This document shows, in pieces, positions 34,001 through 41,429 of a stretch of 64,000 bases of DNA. A program made the translations under genes and the position numbers. Location: the NCBI RefSeq assembly GCF_004803465.1, contig NZ_SRSF01000004.1, forward strand, positions 310,001 to 374,000, written 5' to 3'. The notes below the pieces were generated by a model, which worked only from the letters and a program-made list of their open reading frames with translations, was not told the DNA's origin and did no database searches. The DNA comes from Neolewinella litorea. Lineage in GTDB: Bacteria > Bacteroidota > Bacteroidia > Chitinophagales > Saprospiraceae. Every line of letters begins with the position of its first letter. Positions within the stretch are counted from its first letter, which is position 1.

Positions 34001-34200
34001 TTGCGTACCGTCAGTCGGGCCTCGGGATAAATTTGGTAGAGGCTGGTCTCAAAGTGACCGAACTCCGACATCCGGCTGCAGAGGTTATTGCCAATCAGGA
34101 CGATGCGGTCCTCCGGCTGCAGTTTCAGGAGCCCCTCGTCGGCGGAGGAACAACCCGCCAGCACCAGGGCCAGCAGGGAAAGGAATAGGTATTTTGCCAC
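31066..34200 (-). CDS. SGNH-like / beta-propeller dehydrogenase / HEAT / cytochrome c fusion lipoprotein
   Basis: A 1044-residue protein starting with GTG at 34200 and a lipobox in LALVLAGCSSADE. Residues 30-250 are SGNH-like (IVLIGNNL, DVIIAFFGLNESYGG, GISLNDAGYRRLADHL), but the GDS serine position reads Asn. Residues about 360-720 form a membrane-bound dehydrogenase-type propeller (CQMNWDDRGRLWV, FANGGVYVSQGTDL, GSLYLVDWHN). HEAT-like helices follow. A single haem-binding motif, CGTCH (residues 921-925), with a distal Met candidate lies in the C-terminal cytochrome c domain. The protein probably oxidises a sugar or similar compound in the periplasm. It precedes the ThuA gene by 13 bases. 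Confidence 0.88.
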   Translation of the reverse strand: MAKYLFLSLLALVLAGCSSADEGLLKLQPEDRIVLIGNNLCSRMSEFGHFETSLYQIYPEARLTVRNLCDPGNTAGFRPHASRNSPWAFPGAEAFNPDVSRDSGSEGFFPTEDEWLDSLNADVIIAFFGLNESYGGPAGLTNFALELDSFLRYSAQQRYNGESAPQLVLVSPLAYENSSELGLPDGVAENENLARYTRAMADIAAENGVPFVDLFSVSQDWMQEGTRLTTDGISLNDAGYRRLADHLAERLFGSSPPAEDPELLARVKEKNHFWLLDYKMPNGVHAYGRRYNPYGPDNYPYEKEKVKQLTANRDAAIHAYLRGEDYDLARADAETRPLPPVQTNYAVEPADSVEYLYGADALATFTTAPGFQIELFASEREFPELANPCQMNWDDRGRLWVSLMPSYPHYKPGDDLPNDKLVILEDTDADGRADELKVWADSLHLPVGFEFANGGVYVSQGTDLVFLKDTDGDDRADYRETIMSGFDDHDTHHNISAYEADPGGGIYMGEGVFLHTNVETPYGPVRATNGGFYRFNPARRHLERTAQISIPNPWGIIFDAWGQPIFAHTSGPRVQWMLPSTIKDLYGVQNPMAPDLIEPEHRVRPTSGLEIISSRHFPEEMQGDLLINNTIGFLGTKQHRVFDQGAGFDTRWRQDLLTSTDPNFRPVDMEFAPDGSLYLVDWHNVLVGHMQHNARDPLRDHVHGRIYRITYPGRPLVPEPKVAEASIPELLDNLKEPEYRTRYRSRRVLRERDPAKVMTAVGQWAKALDRQDEKYPDFLREALFVTWGANAIDREILDAASRSDDFRLRAAAARVVRYMGHQLEDETRRLAAFAADPHPRVRMEAMTAASWLPREEGETILAEAERQELDELGREVLLNARAHLANKAYIAPAANIAEAPDSPIGRAYALGAELFEQEGYCGTCHQQDGRGLAATGYPPLAGSPWVTGSKERLIKLVMHGLYGPMEVNGKMYNGQVPMTAYGGLMNDEEMAAVLTYVRNAFGNEAPMIKAEDIAAVRTATAGRKGMYRAAELLEEHPFPEEVKK

Positions 34201-34240
34201 GATCGATCTTTGGTCGACCGAATATACAAAAGCACCGACG

Positions 34241-35101
34241 CTACTCGTCCCGGCCGCGCCGCAACAACTTGATCCGGTTGACCATCATCCGCAGGGCCAG
34301 CCGGAGGGTATTCATCAATTCACTGTCTTCCCGGTAGTCGGCCGGGGCGATGTTGTGGACGCGGCGCCCCGGGCTCATCTCGTCGTAGTTGTCCCATTCC
34401 CCGTCACCATCCTTGTCGATGGCCACGGCCACGCCGCCGCCCTGCTCCACGATTTGAAAGGCCGACATGTCGCTGTTGCCGTCTCCCACATAGATCACCT
34501 GGGCCATGGGTACGTAATAATGCTCGGCGTCGTGGTCTACGTAGGTATTCTCCAGTTCGCTGGCGCGGTCCAGGTCGAGGCCCTGCACCAGTTGCTTGAT
34601 GTAGTGCACCTTGTCGACGTGGCTGATGACCCGCCGTGCGCTCAGGATCCGCCCCTCATCGTCGAAGTGGAGCTCACCGCCGTACACGCGGTCGAACTGC
34701 TGACCGATCACCGAATGCTCCGGAATGGTCTTGAAGCCGGCCGTCAGTAACACGAACTCCAGTTCGATGTCCTCATCCAGTTCCCGCACGAAATCGCGCA
34801 GGCAGTCCACCAGGTTCTCCGCCCCGGCAAAGAGGGGGAATTTTTTGCCGAAGGCCTGCATGGTCTCCCGACGCAACTTGCTGCCTTTGCGGTGACTGTA
34901 CTCCCGGTACAGATCGGCCTTGGCCAGCGGGGCCTGCCACATTCTCTTCTTCCGCTCGTGCAGCCGCGACTTGAAGTCGTCAAACGACAACCCCAGGTGC
35001 TCCAGATAGGCCCGGGTGGTGTTCGGCCCCAGCGTATCGTCGAAGTCAAAGATGAGGACGATGCGTTCGCGTAAGATCTTGGTGGCGGAGGTGGCGGACA
35101 T
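34241..35101 (-). CDS. HAD-family phosphatase
   Basis: A 286-residue cytoplasmic protein. Motif I is IVLIFDFDDTLGP (Asp19, Asp21), motif II is probably FVLLTAGF, a Lys-rich cap lies between, and motif IV is IYVGDGNSDMSAFQI. These fix it as a haloacid dehalogenase superfamily hydrolase of the phosphoserine-phosphatase-like kind. The cap (residues 30-110) is highly charged (LHERKKRMWQAPLAKADLYR). The substrate is unknown. It lies upstream of the SGNH fusion on the same strand, with a 40-base gap. Confidence 0.85.
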   Translation of the reverse strand: MSATSATKILRERIVLIFDFDDTLGPNTTRAYLEHLGLSFDDFKSRLHERKKRMWQAPLAKADLYREYSHRKGSKLRRETMQAFGKKFPLFAGAENLVDCLRDFVRELDEDIELEFVLLTAGFKTIPEHSVIGQQFDRVYGGELHFDDEGRILSARRVISHVDKVHYIKQLVQGLDLDRASELENTYVDHDAEHYYVPMAQVIYVGDGNSDMSAFQIVEQGGGVAVAIDKDGDGEWDNYDEMSPGRRVHNIAPADYREDSELMNTLRLALRMMVNRIKLLRRGRDE

Positions 35102-35245
35102 ACTTTTACATAGACAGCCGGAAAAAAATGTTCACTGCCGGCCCCGGTCGTCGCCGCCGACAAGCATTCGTCGATTCCGGCCTTGACTGTATCGTAAGGA
35201 GTGGACGGGTATGCCGTCGGGGAATAGATTGTCTTACATATTCAA

Positions 35246-35518
35246 ATGTTATCAGTCATGTTACCCGCAAATTCCACTCCCGCTACCCATTCCGACTTCC
35301 GGAGGTTCGCTACGCCGCTCCGTACCCGTCGGTCGGCCGTTCGCCGCCGCCGGCCCCCGATTACCTCGTCGGTGGACACGAAGTTGCGGGAGAAATACCA
35401 GAACGAGGTAAGGGAGAGCCGCCGGCTACAGCGGGCGACGACAATTATTGGCCTGCTGGTTGCAATAATTGTGGGGATTCTGCTGTCTTTGCGGTTCAAC
35501 CTTGAAGGACTACTATGA
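35246..35518 (+). CDS. Small single-pass membrane protein, coupled to the next gene
   Basis: Up to 90 residues from ATG 35246, or 49 from GTG 35372. The C-terminal part is convincing: a charged stretch KLREKYQNEVRESRRLQR followed by one membrane segment, TTIIGLLVAIIVGILLSLRF. The N-terminal part is very Arg-rich and may not be translated. Its TGA overlaps the ATG of the next gene as ATGA, which supports real translation and coupling. No family recognised. Confidence 0.5.
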   Translation: MLSVMLPANSTPATHSDFRRFATPLRTRRSAVRRRRPPITSSVDTKLREKYQNEVRESRRLQRATTIIGLLVAIIVGILLSLRFNLEGLL

Positions 35519-36024
35519 ACGTTTGCAAATGCCTGGCGCTGGCCCTTTTCTTCATCCTCTTCAGCACCCGGGCTGCGGCCCAGGCGTACGACGAGGCCAT
35601 CGGCGTCCGCTTCGGCTATCCGCTCTCGGTGAGCTACAAGGCTTTCGTGAACGCCAGCGACGCCGTGGAGGTCTACGCCGGCTGGCGGAGCTGGCGCCGC
35701 TACCGCGCCTTTAGCATCAACGGGGCCTACCAGATCCATCAGGACCTGGGTACCATCGACGACCTCCAGTGGTACTATGGAGCCGGAGCCGGACTGCAGC
35801 TCTGGAACTACGACGAATTCGACCGCGGATCCGCTACCGTTAGCCTGTCCGGCTACCTCGGACTGGAGTACGTATTCCCCGATACACCGATTTCGGTGAG
35901 CGCAGACTGGCGCCCCACCGTCTACCTCGGCACCCAGCGAGCTACCGACTTCCACAATTTCAGCCTTGGTGCCGGTGCCCTGGCGGTACGCTACATCCTG
36001 CCGCGGAAGTTTCGGATCCGGTAG
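35515..36024 (+). CDS. Small outer-membrane beta-barrel-like protein
   Basis: A 169-residue exported protein with signal peptide CLALALFFILFSTRAAAQA. The mature part consists of about eight amphipathic strands (GVRFGYPLSVSYKAFV, AVEVYAGWRSW, LQWYYGAGAGLQLW, LGLEYVF, SVSADWRPTVYLG), the size of an eight-stranded barrel. A paralog follows at 36111. It overlaps the preceding small gene by four bases. Function unknown, possibly structural. Confidence 0.72.
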   Translation: MNVCKCLALALFFILFSTRAAAQAYDEAIGVRFGYPLSVSYKAFVNASDAVEVYAGWRSWRRYRAFSINGAYQIHQDLGTIDDLQWYYGAGAGLQLWNYDEFDRGSATVSLSGYLGLEYVFPDTPISVSADWRPTVYLGTQRATDFHNFSLGAGALAVRYILPRKFRIR

Positions 36025-36110
36025 CGGAGTGGCCACCAATCGGGGGCGAAGGGCCCTGGAACAGTAACGAACGGGTGCCCCGGCGAATGGAAGGGTGAAC
36101 CACACCCACC

Positions 36111-36614
36111 ATGATCCGCCTCCGCTACCTTCTTCTCCCCGTTTTTCTACTTGTCGCGCTCACTGCCGACGCCCAGAAGAGTTTCAGATCCGCAGTCGGT
36201 GTGCGCGTGGGGGCTCCCTCAGCCGTCAGCTATAAAGCTTACTTCAACGAGCGGCACGCCGCTGAGGTCTACGTAGGTTACCGCGGTTACGACGTATCCC
36301 GATATATCAGCGTAAACGCCGCCTACCTGTCTCACCAGCAGATCGAGTCGCTGCGGGGCCTCAATTATTACTACGGGGCCGGGCCGGGAATCCGCCGGTG
36401 GAGTTATGACCATTCCGAAACCGGGGCCACCGTGGTTACCGCAAGTGCCTATTTGGGCTTGGAATACAATTTCGAAAATGTCCCGGTTTCCGTATCGGCC
36501 GACTGGGTACCTACCTACTTTTTTGGCCGCAACGGCAACAGGGGTAGCTTTGGCTACGACTTGGGCGGCATTGCCGTGCGCTATCGCTTCAGTGACGCCT
36601 ACGAGGACGACTAG
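36111..36614 (+). CDS. Small outer-membrane beta-barrel-like protein, paralog
   Basis: A 167-residue protein with signal peptide LLLPVFLLVALTADAQ. It aligns along its whole length with the gene before it: GVRVGAPSAVSYKAYF, AEVYVGYRGYD, LNYYYGAGPGIRRWS, YLGLEYNFENVPVSVSADW. The pair is thus a tandem duplication with clear divergence. Its stop overlaps the end of hemW by four bases, tail to tail. Confidence 0.72.
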   Translation: MIRLRYLLLPVFLLVALTADAQKSFRSAVGVRVGAPSAVSYKAYFNERHAAEVYVGYRGYDVSRYISVNAAYLSHQQIESLRGLNYYYGAGPGIRRWSYDHSETGATVVTASAYLGLEYNFENVPVSVSADWVPTYFFGRNGNRGSFGYDLGGIAVRYRFSDAYEDD

Positions 36615-37774
36615 GCAAAAACCGCGGCGGCCACACCGTCTGCTACGGCCAATCCGCTGCGTGTCAGACAAAATTGCCGACCATCGACCAACCGCGCCAC
36701 CGTTCCCGCGGCCACGAAAGGCGTGATTTCCCGCAGGAAATGTTCCGCCATATCCTGGCGGAATCTATCCGTCAGGTCCACCAGGTCGATCCCCTCGCTG
36801 CGCCGTAGTCCCGTCATCACGTATTCGTTATAGCGGTCGCGGGGGGTCAGGATCTCTTCCTCGTAAAGCAAGGGGCCACTGGCCACGAACCCGGCGGCGT
36901 TGCGGATGTCCGGCCAGACCCTCGCGTAGCGGGCGTTGTTGCTCACGTTCCAGCGTCGGCGCATGGCTCCGTCGAAGCTGTGGGCCCCCGGTCCCACGCC
37001 GAGGTAGGACTGCCCGGTCCAGTAACCGCTGTTGTGCCGGCTCCGGTGACCCGGCAAGGCAAAGTTGCTGATCTCGTAGTGCTCGAATCCGGCCCCCGTT
37101 AGGTGATCGATGAGCATATTAAACTGACGGGCAAACTTGTCATCGTCCGTGTCCGGTACCGCGCCCGCGGCTACCCGGTGGCCCAGGGCGGTGCGGGGCT
37201 CTACCGTCAGGGCGTATGATGCAATGTGCTGCACCCCGAGGTCGGTGGCGATGCGCAGGTTTTCCAGCCAGGTGGCGTCGCTGGTGGTTTGTCCGCCGTA
37301 GATCAAATCGATGCTGAGATTGCCGAATCCGGCAGCCCTCACCTTTTCCACCGCCGTCAGCGCTTCCCGGGCGGAGTGGGCGCGGTTCATGAAGCGCAGG
37401 TCCTCGGCGTCGAAGCTCTGAATGCCAATGCTTAGCCGGTTAACCGGACTGTCCGCCAGCACCGCGATCGTTTCCGCATCCAGGTCGTCGGGGTTCGCCT
37501 CCAGCGTGATTTCGGTATCCGCCGCCGGGTCCCAGTATCCTTCATCCTTTAGGACCCCGAACAGTCGCGAGAGTTCCTCGCCCGTCAGCAGCGAGGGCGT
37601 ACCACCTCCAAAGTAGATGGTCGGTGCCGGCCCCTCCGGCAATTCCTGTCGCCGCACGATCAACTCCCGTTCCATCGCGACAAGCACCCCGCCGCGCCCC
37701 TTCAGGTTCGTACTGAAGTGGAAGTTGCAATAGCTGCACGCTTGCTTACAGAAAGGAATGTGGAGGTACAGCAA
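36611..37774 (-). CDS. hemW: HemW-type radical SAM protein (oxygen-independent coproporphyrinogen oxidase-like)
   Basis: A 387-residue radical SAM protein. The cluster motif is C-x3-C-x2-C in IPFCKQACSYCNFHF, with Cys9, Cys13 and Cys16. It is followed by PTIYFGGGTPSLLT, ITLEANPDDL, RLSIGIQSFDAEDLRFMNRAH and IDLIYGGQTTSD, which are typical of the HemN/HemW group. The short N-terminus with no extra Cys points to HemW, the haem chaperone, instead of true HemN. The start is TTG at 37774; homologs begin at exactly this LYLHIPFC, and an in-frame stop lies a few codons upstream. Confidence 0.92.
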   Translation of the reverse strand: MLYLHIPFCKQACSYCNFHFSTNLKGRGGVLVAMERELIVRRQELPEGPAPTIYFGGGTPSLLTGEELSRLFGVLKDEGYWDPAADTEITLEANPDDLDAETIAVLADSPVNRLSIGIQSFDAEDLRFMNRAHSAREALTAVEKVRAAGFGNLSIDLIYGGQTTSDATWLENLRIATDLGVQHIASYALTVEPRTALGHRVAAGAVPDTDDDKFARQFNMLIDHLTGAGFEHYEISNFALPGHRSRHNSGYWTGQSYLGVGPGAHSFDGAMRRRWNVSNNARYARVWPDIRNAAGFVASGPLLYEEEILTPRDRYNEYVMTGLRRSEGIDLVDLTDRFRQDMAEHFLREITPFVAAGTVARLVDGRQFCLTRSGLAVADGVAAAVFA

Positions 37775-37954
37775 TTTACAATGTGCAATTTGTCATTTAC
37801 CAAGGCCGGCGACGCTTGCGTTGCCCGCTACCCGTATACCCCTGCAGACCACTTTAGTTTTCCGATCCGTCGGGTTAGGGCGGCGGCGCGCAGGTTCCCG
37901 GGAAAGGTAATGAGGCCGTGCACCGTGGTTCCTTACAACTATAGCAAAAATCAC

Positions 37955-38277
37955 GCAGCACCACCCAAGCCTAAGTCAAGCCCAAAACCTAGCCAGCAAC
38001 CCAGGAACACCGGCCCCCAAATTGTAAATGCTAAATGAGAAATTGTAAATCCAGCAATCCAGCAGCACCACCCAAGCCTAAGTTAAGCCCAAAACCCAGC
38101 CAGCAACCGAGGAACATCACGCCCCCCAAATTGCAAATGGCATATAAGAAATTGAAAATCCACCAGTCCAGCAGCACCACCAGTCCCAAGTAAACCAGGA
38201 AACCCAGCCAGCAACCGAGGAACATCATGCTCCCCAAATTGTAAATGGTATATAAGAAATGGTAAATTGTAAATCCT
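37955..38277. repeat. Tandem repeat of about 108 bp, three copies
   Basis: Copies beginning GCAGCACCACC at 37955, 38062 and 38171 (intervals 107 and 109) each contain AACC.AGCCAGCAACC, then AGGAACA and CCCAAATTG.AAATG. They fill the gene-free stretch 37775-38283 together with short ATTTACAATTTG-like runs. A hydrophobic open frame on the minus strand is a product of the repeat and not a gene. Confidence 0.82.
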
Positions 38278-38283
38278 AAACCC

Positions 38284-38895
38284 TTACCGTCCCTTAGGCC
38301 GCCGCCGCTTCCCCCCACGGGCCATCATCTGGTGACCTTCCTTGCCCATGCGTTGTGCGGCTTTTACCTGTCCGGATTGCTTGAGGGCGGTGTCGAGCAT
38401 GTCGATTTGCTCGGTGATCTGGGGCAGTTTGACGTTGGTTTCCTTGGCGGCCTTGAGGTATTTCTTGGCGGCTCCGAAATTGCGGCGGTTGGCTTCGATC
38501 TGAGCCAGTTGCAGTTTAAGCATGGCCTTTTCGTTGGCCGTGGGCACGTCGATGGAGTCGGCTTGCTTGAGCCAGCCCTCGGCGGCGTTCAGGTCCTTGC
38601 GGCTCAGGGCGATGGTGCCGCGCATCATGTAGTAGAAGGCCCGGTTGGCACTGTAGAGCCACTCGGGTTTGAGGGTCAGGTTGAGGAGTTTCTCGCCCCG
38701 GTCGAAGTCCTGCGCCTGCACGGCCTTGGCGGCCGGACCCACGGTGCCCAGAAAGATGTAACCGATCAGGAGGATGATTCCGGCCAGCAGGAAGGGGAAG
38801 CCGTACCAGAACCCGAAGGCGATCCAGAGGGCGACGCCGCCGACAACACCCGCGGCGATGAGCGCAAATCGGATATAGGGAGGTATGATGAACAT
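38284..38895 (-). CDS. Membrane-anchored TPR-like protein
   Basis: A 203-residue protein. Two N-terminal membrane segments (ALIAAGVVGGVALWIAFGFW and FLLAGIILLIGYIFLG) are followed by helical repeats of the TPR kind (FYYMMRGTIALSRKDLNAAE, KLQLAQIEANRRNFGAAKKY). The tail GGKRRRPKGR is strongly basic. It lies 43 bases after tatC on the same strand and may share its transcript. No firm family name; it probably scaffolds other proteins at the inner membrane. Confidence 0.7.
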   Translation of the reverse strand: MFIIPPYIRFALIAAGVVGGVALWIAFGFWYGFPFLLAGIILLIGYIFLGTVGPAAKAVQAQDFDRGEKLLNLTLKPEWLYSANRAFYYMMRGTIALSRKDLNAAEGWLKQADSIDVPTANEKAMLKLQLAQIEANRRNFGAAKKYLKAAKETNVKLPQITEQIDMLDTALKQSGQVKAAQRMGKEGHQMMARGGKRRRPKGR

Positions 38896-38938
38896 GGCTT
38901 ATTGGTTTTTACACGGCACCCGCGCTTGCCGCCCCCGA

Positions 38939-39805
38939 CTACTTCAGGGAGGCCTCGTATTCGCGCTGGGCGCGCTTGGCGACAAAGATGGAGATTTCGT
39001 AAAGGGTGTACAGCGGAACCGCGATGAGGATCTGGGTCACGACGTCGGGCGGCGTAAGCACGGCCGACAATATCAGGATGCCGATGAAACTGTGGCGGCG
39101 GTACTGCCGCATCGATTCCGCCGTAATGAGCCCGAACTTCGCCAGGAAATAGATGAGCACCGGCAATTCAAAGATCAGGGCGGCCGGCAGCGTAAACATG
39201 ATCATGTAGCTGATGACCGAGTCCATTTTAGGCTGGTTGACCGTCCCGCCGACTTCAAAGCCCATCAGGAAGTTGGTGCCGAAGGGAGCCACGACGAAGA
39301 AGCCGAAAGACACGCCCACGAAGAACAGGAAAGAACAGATGAGAATGACCCAGCGCGTGGCCTTTTGCTCGGCGGGATAAAGGCCCGGGCGTACGAACGA
39401 CCAGATCTCGTAGAACACATAGGGAAACGACAGCACGAAACCGCCTACGAAGGCCATCTTCACGGCCGTAATGAACTGCTCGCCGAACTCCGTGGCTTGC
39501 ACCAGCACCGTAGGCGGATGGAAGCATAGCGCCGCGCCGGTACCGAGAAAATCGGAAAGGCGGCAGAACATGCGGTAGCTGAGAAAGTCTTCCCGCAGCG
39601 GTCCGTAAAGGACGTAGGTGAAGTAAAAGTCGTTGAAAACGAAGAGCAAGATACCGGCGACGCAAATCGCGATCAGGGCGCGCATGACGTGCCACCGCAG
39701 TTCTTCCAGGTGATCGACGAAGGACATTTCCTTTTCGATTTCCGGGACGGGCTTACCGGCCTCGTCGTACTTCCAAGTGTCTACATCCTGTTGATCCAGT
39801 GGCAT
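38939..39805 (-). CDS. tatC: Sec-independent translocase subunit TatC
   Basis: A 288-residue membrane protein, the core of the twin-arginine translocase. It has the N-terminal signature MSFVDHLEELRWHVMRALIA about 28 residues in, the essential Glu and FP motif region in VGGFVLSFPYVFYEIWSFVRPGL, and six membrane segments. RHSFIGILILSAVLTPPDVVTQ is the conserved C-terminal TPPD segment. A longer N-terminus and a loop of about 30 residues after the first membrane span are typical of Bacteroidota. The start is fixed by the TACCTTCG box four bases upstream. Confidence 0.96.
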   Translation of the reverse strand: MPLDQQDVDTWKYDEAGKPVPEIEKEMSFVDHLEELRWHVMRALIAICVAGILLFVFNDFYFTYVLYGPLREDFLSYRMFCRLSDFLGTGAALCFHPPTVLVQATEFGEQFITAVKMAFVGGFVLSFPYVFYEIWSFVRPGLYPAEQKATRWVILICSFLFFVGVSFGFFVVAPFGTNFLMGFEVGGTVNQPKMDSVISYMIMFTLPAALIFELPVLIYFLAKFGLITAESMRQYRRHSFIGILILSAVLTPPDVVTQILIAVPLYTLYEISIFVAKRAQREYEASLK

Positions 39806-39809
39806 GGGG

Positions 39810-39817
39810 CGAAGGTA
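39810..39817 (-). promoter_or_regulatory. TACCTTCG box of tatC
   Basis: TACCTTCG, four bases (CCCC) and the tatC ATG form the same 15 bases as at polA. The geometry predicts a leaderless or nearly leaderless transcript. Confidence 0.55.
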
Positions 39818-39831
39818 CTACCTAGTAAAGA

Positions 39832-40692
39832 TTAGAGTAGAAAATCCCGAACGGCCGTCTCGCTGTATTCCCAGAGGCGTCGGGCAAGTTGCTCATTACA
39901 GGCGGTGGGCGAAGGCTTCACCAGGCACTGCGTGGGGTTGAAATAGCGGCCGGAGACCTCACGGACTTCCGGACTGCTGGCCAGGTACACGCTCGTGTCG
40001 GCCCCCCGCTCCGGCGTGCGCGCGAAAGGTTTGTAGAGCGACCAGATGGCGCGGGTAAAAAATTTGCCCTTTTTGCTGGCGAGGGAAGTCCCCACCACGC
40101 CCGGGTGCAGGCAATTGGTTGTGAGTTCGCTGCCGTGGCGGCGGTTCAGTTCCTTGGTAAAGAGGATGTTGGCCAGCTTGCTCTGGGCGTAGGCTGCGGT
40201 ACCGTCGTAGGCCCCGGGCCCCCGTTCCCCCCGGAGATTGCCGAAGTCTATTCCCCCCTTCGTGTGCAGGGCGCTTGATACATTGATCACGCGGCTACAG
40301 ATGTTGGCGCACTGCATCGCCGGGAGCAGATTAAGGGTTAGCAGGTAATGGCCCAGGTGGTTGACCCCGAACTGCAGTTCGTAGCCGTCCTCAGTCAGTT
40401 CCAGCGATTCACAGTAGATGCCGGCGTTGTTGATCAGCACGTCCAGACGGGGGTAATCGGCCAGGAAGATCTCGCTGGCGTCCCGCACGCTGCGCAGGCT
40501 GGACAAATCGAGCGGTAGGGTGTCGATGTTACGGTTGCCAGTGTGTTCCACCAGCCAGTCGGCGGTATGCTGAGCACTTGTCTCATTGCGGCAGGCAAGC
40601 ACCAGGTGGGCTCCCTTCCTGGCGAGGCGTTCGGCGGTGGCCCGCCCAATGCCGTCATTGGCGCCCGTGATGAGTACAGTTTTGTTTCGCAT
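39832..40692 (-). CDS. Short-chain dehydrogenase/reductase (retinol dehydrogenase-like)
   Basis: A 286-residue classical SDR. The nucleotide-binding motif TGANDGIG is at residues 9-16, NNAG is present (LDVLINNAGIY), the catalytic Ser is in VINVSSALHT, and the pair Tyr-x3-Lys is in YAQSKLANILF. Acceptance of NADPH is suggested by the basic ACRNE after the second strand. The sequence resembles the RDH11/WWOX-like group, which reduces lipid aldehydes or ketones, but the substrate is open. It is divergent from the ABC transporter pair. Confidence 0.88.
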   Translation of the reverse strand: MRNKTVLITGANDGIGRATAERLARKGAHLVLACRNETSAQHTADWLVEHTGNRNIDTLPLDLSSLRSVRDASEIFLADYPRLDVLINNAGIYCESLELTEDGYELQFGVNHLGHYLLTLNLLPAMQCANICSRVINVSSALHTKGGIDFGNLRGERGPGAYDGTAAYAQSKLANILFTKELNRRHGSELTTNCLHPGVVGTSLASKKGKFFTRAIWSLYKPFARTPERGADTSVYLASSPEVREVSGRYFNPTQCLVKPSPTACNEQLARRLWEYSETAVRDFLL

Positions 40693-40759
40693 AGCCTCTG
40701 GCAGACGTAACGCGCAGGGGGCGGGGGCGGTTGTTGGCCGCAGCTAGCGGCGCACATTG

Positions 40760-40767
40760 TACATTTA
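40760..40767 (+). promoter_or_regulatory. TACATTTA box of the ABC transporter operon
   Basis: TACATTTA lies exactly four bases before the GTG at 40772, the same geometry as at polA, tatC, the beta-CASP gene and the cyclophilin gene. Confidence 0.5.
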
Positions 40768-40771
40768 CGAT

Positions 40772-41422
40772 GTGCTGATCACCCAGGACCTTACGTACCG
40801 TTACCCGGATTCCTCCACTACCTTCCGCTTCCCCGATCTCCGGGTCGACCGCGCGGGTACCCTCTTGCTGCTGGGCCCTAGCGGGGCGGGAAAGTCCACC
40901 TGGCTGCACCTCCTGGCGGGTGTGCTCAGTCCATCCGGCGGCCGCACCGAACTCGACGGCGTGGATTACGCCGCGCTGCGGGGCTCGAAACTCGACCGTT
41001 TCCGCGGCCGCAACATCGGATTGGTCTTTCAGCGGCCATACTTCCTGGAAGCCCTCACCGTCCTGGAGAACCTGGCCATTGCCCGCCGGACGGCCGGCCT
41101 GCCGCCGGACCGGGAGCTCCTGCAGTCAACCCTCCACCTCCTGGGCATGGACGACTACGCTGATCGCCACCCCGGTCGGCTCAGCGTCGGCGAACAGCAA
41201 CGCGTCACCATCGCCCGCGCCCTGGTCAACCGCCCTCAACTTATCCTGGCTGACGAGCCCACCAGCGCCCTAGACAACCGCAACGCCGCCCGCGTGAGCG
41301 CCCTCCTGCGGGAGCGCGCCTCCGAACTCGGTGCTGCCCTGGTGGTGGTGACCCACGACGAACGCCTCCGCGGTGATTTCCGGCAGGTGGTCGACCTGGC
41401 CCAGCAATCCATCCACAACTGA
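40772..41422 (+). CDS. ABC transporter ATPase (MacB/LolD-like)
   Basis: About 216 residues from GTG 40772; a TTG at 40757 would add five. It has Walker A GPSGAGKST, a Q-loop in GLVFQRPYF, signature LSVGEQQR (Gly instead of the more common SGGQ second residue), Walker B LILADEPTSALD and the H-loop THDER. Size and order match ATPases that power FtsX-type permeases. The permease follows after seven bases. They form a two-gene operon with the promoter box directly before the start. Confidence 0.9.
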   Translation: MLITQDLTYRYPDSSTTFRFPDLRVDRAGTLLLLGPSGAGKSTWLHLLAGVLSPSGGRTELDGVDYAALRGSKLDRFRGRNIGLVFQRPYFLEALTVLENLAIARRTAGLPPDRELLQSTLHLLGMDDYADRHPGRLSVGEQQRVTIARALVNRPQLILADEPTSALDNRNAARVSALLRERASELGAALVVVTHDERLRGDFRQVVDLAQQSIHN

Positions 41423-41429
41423 ATCCGCC

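Noticed and set aside
38031-38318. A 95-codon hydrophobic protein on the minus strand
   Set aside because: Entirely made of the 108-bp tandem repeat; the periods 107 and 109 do not keep one frame across all copies.
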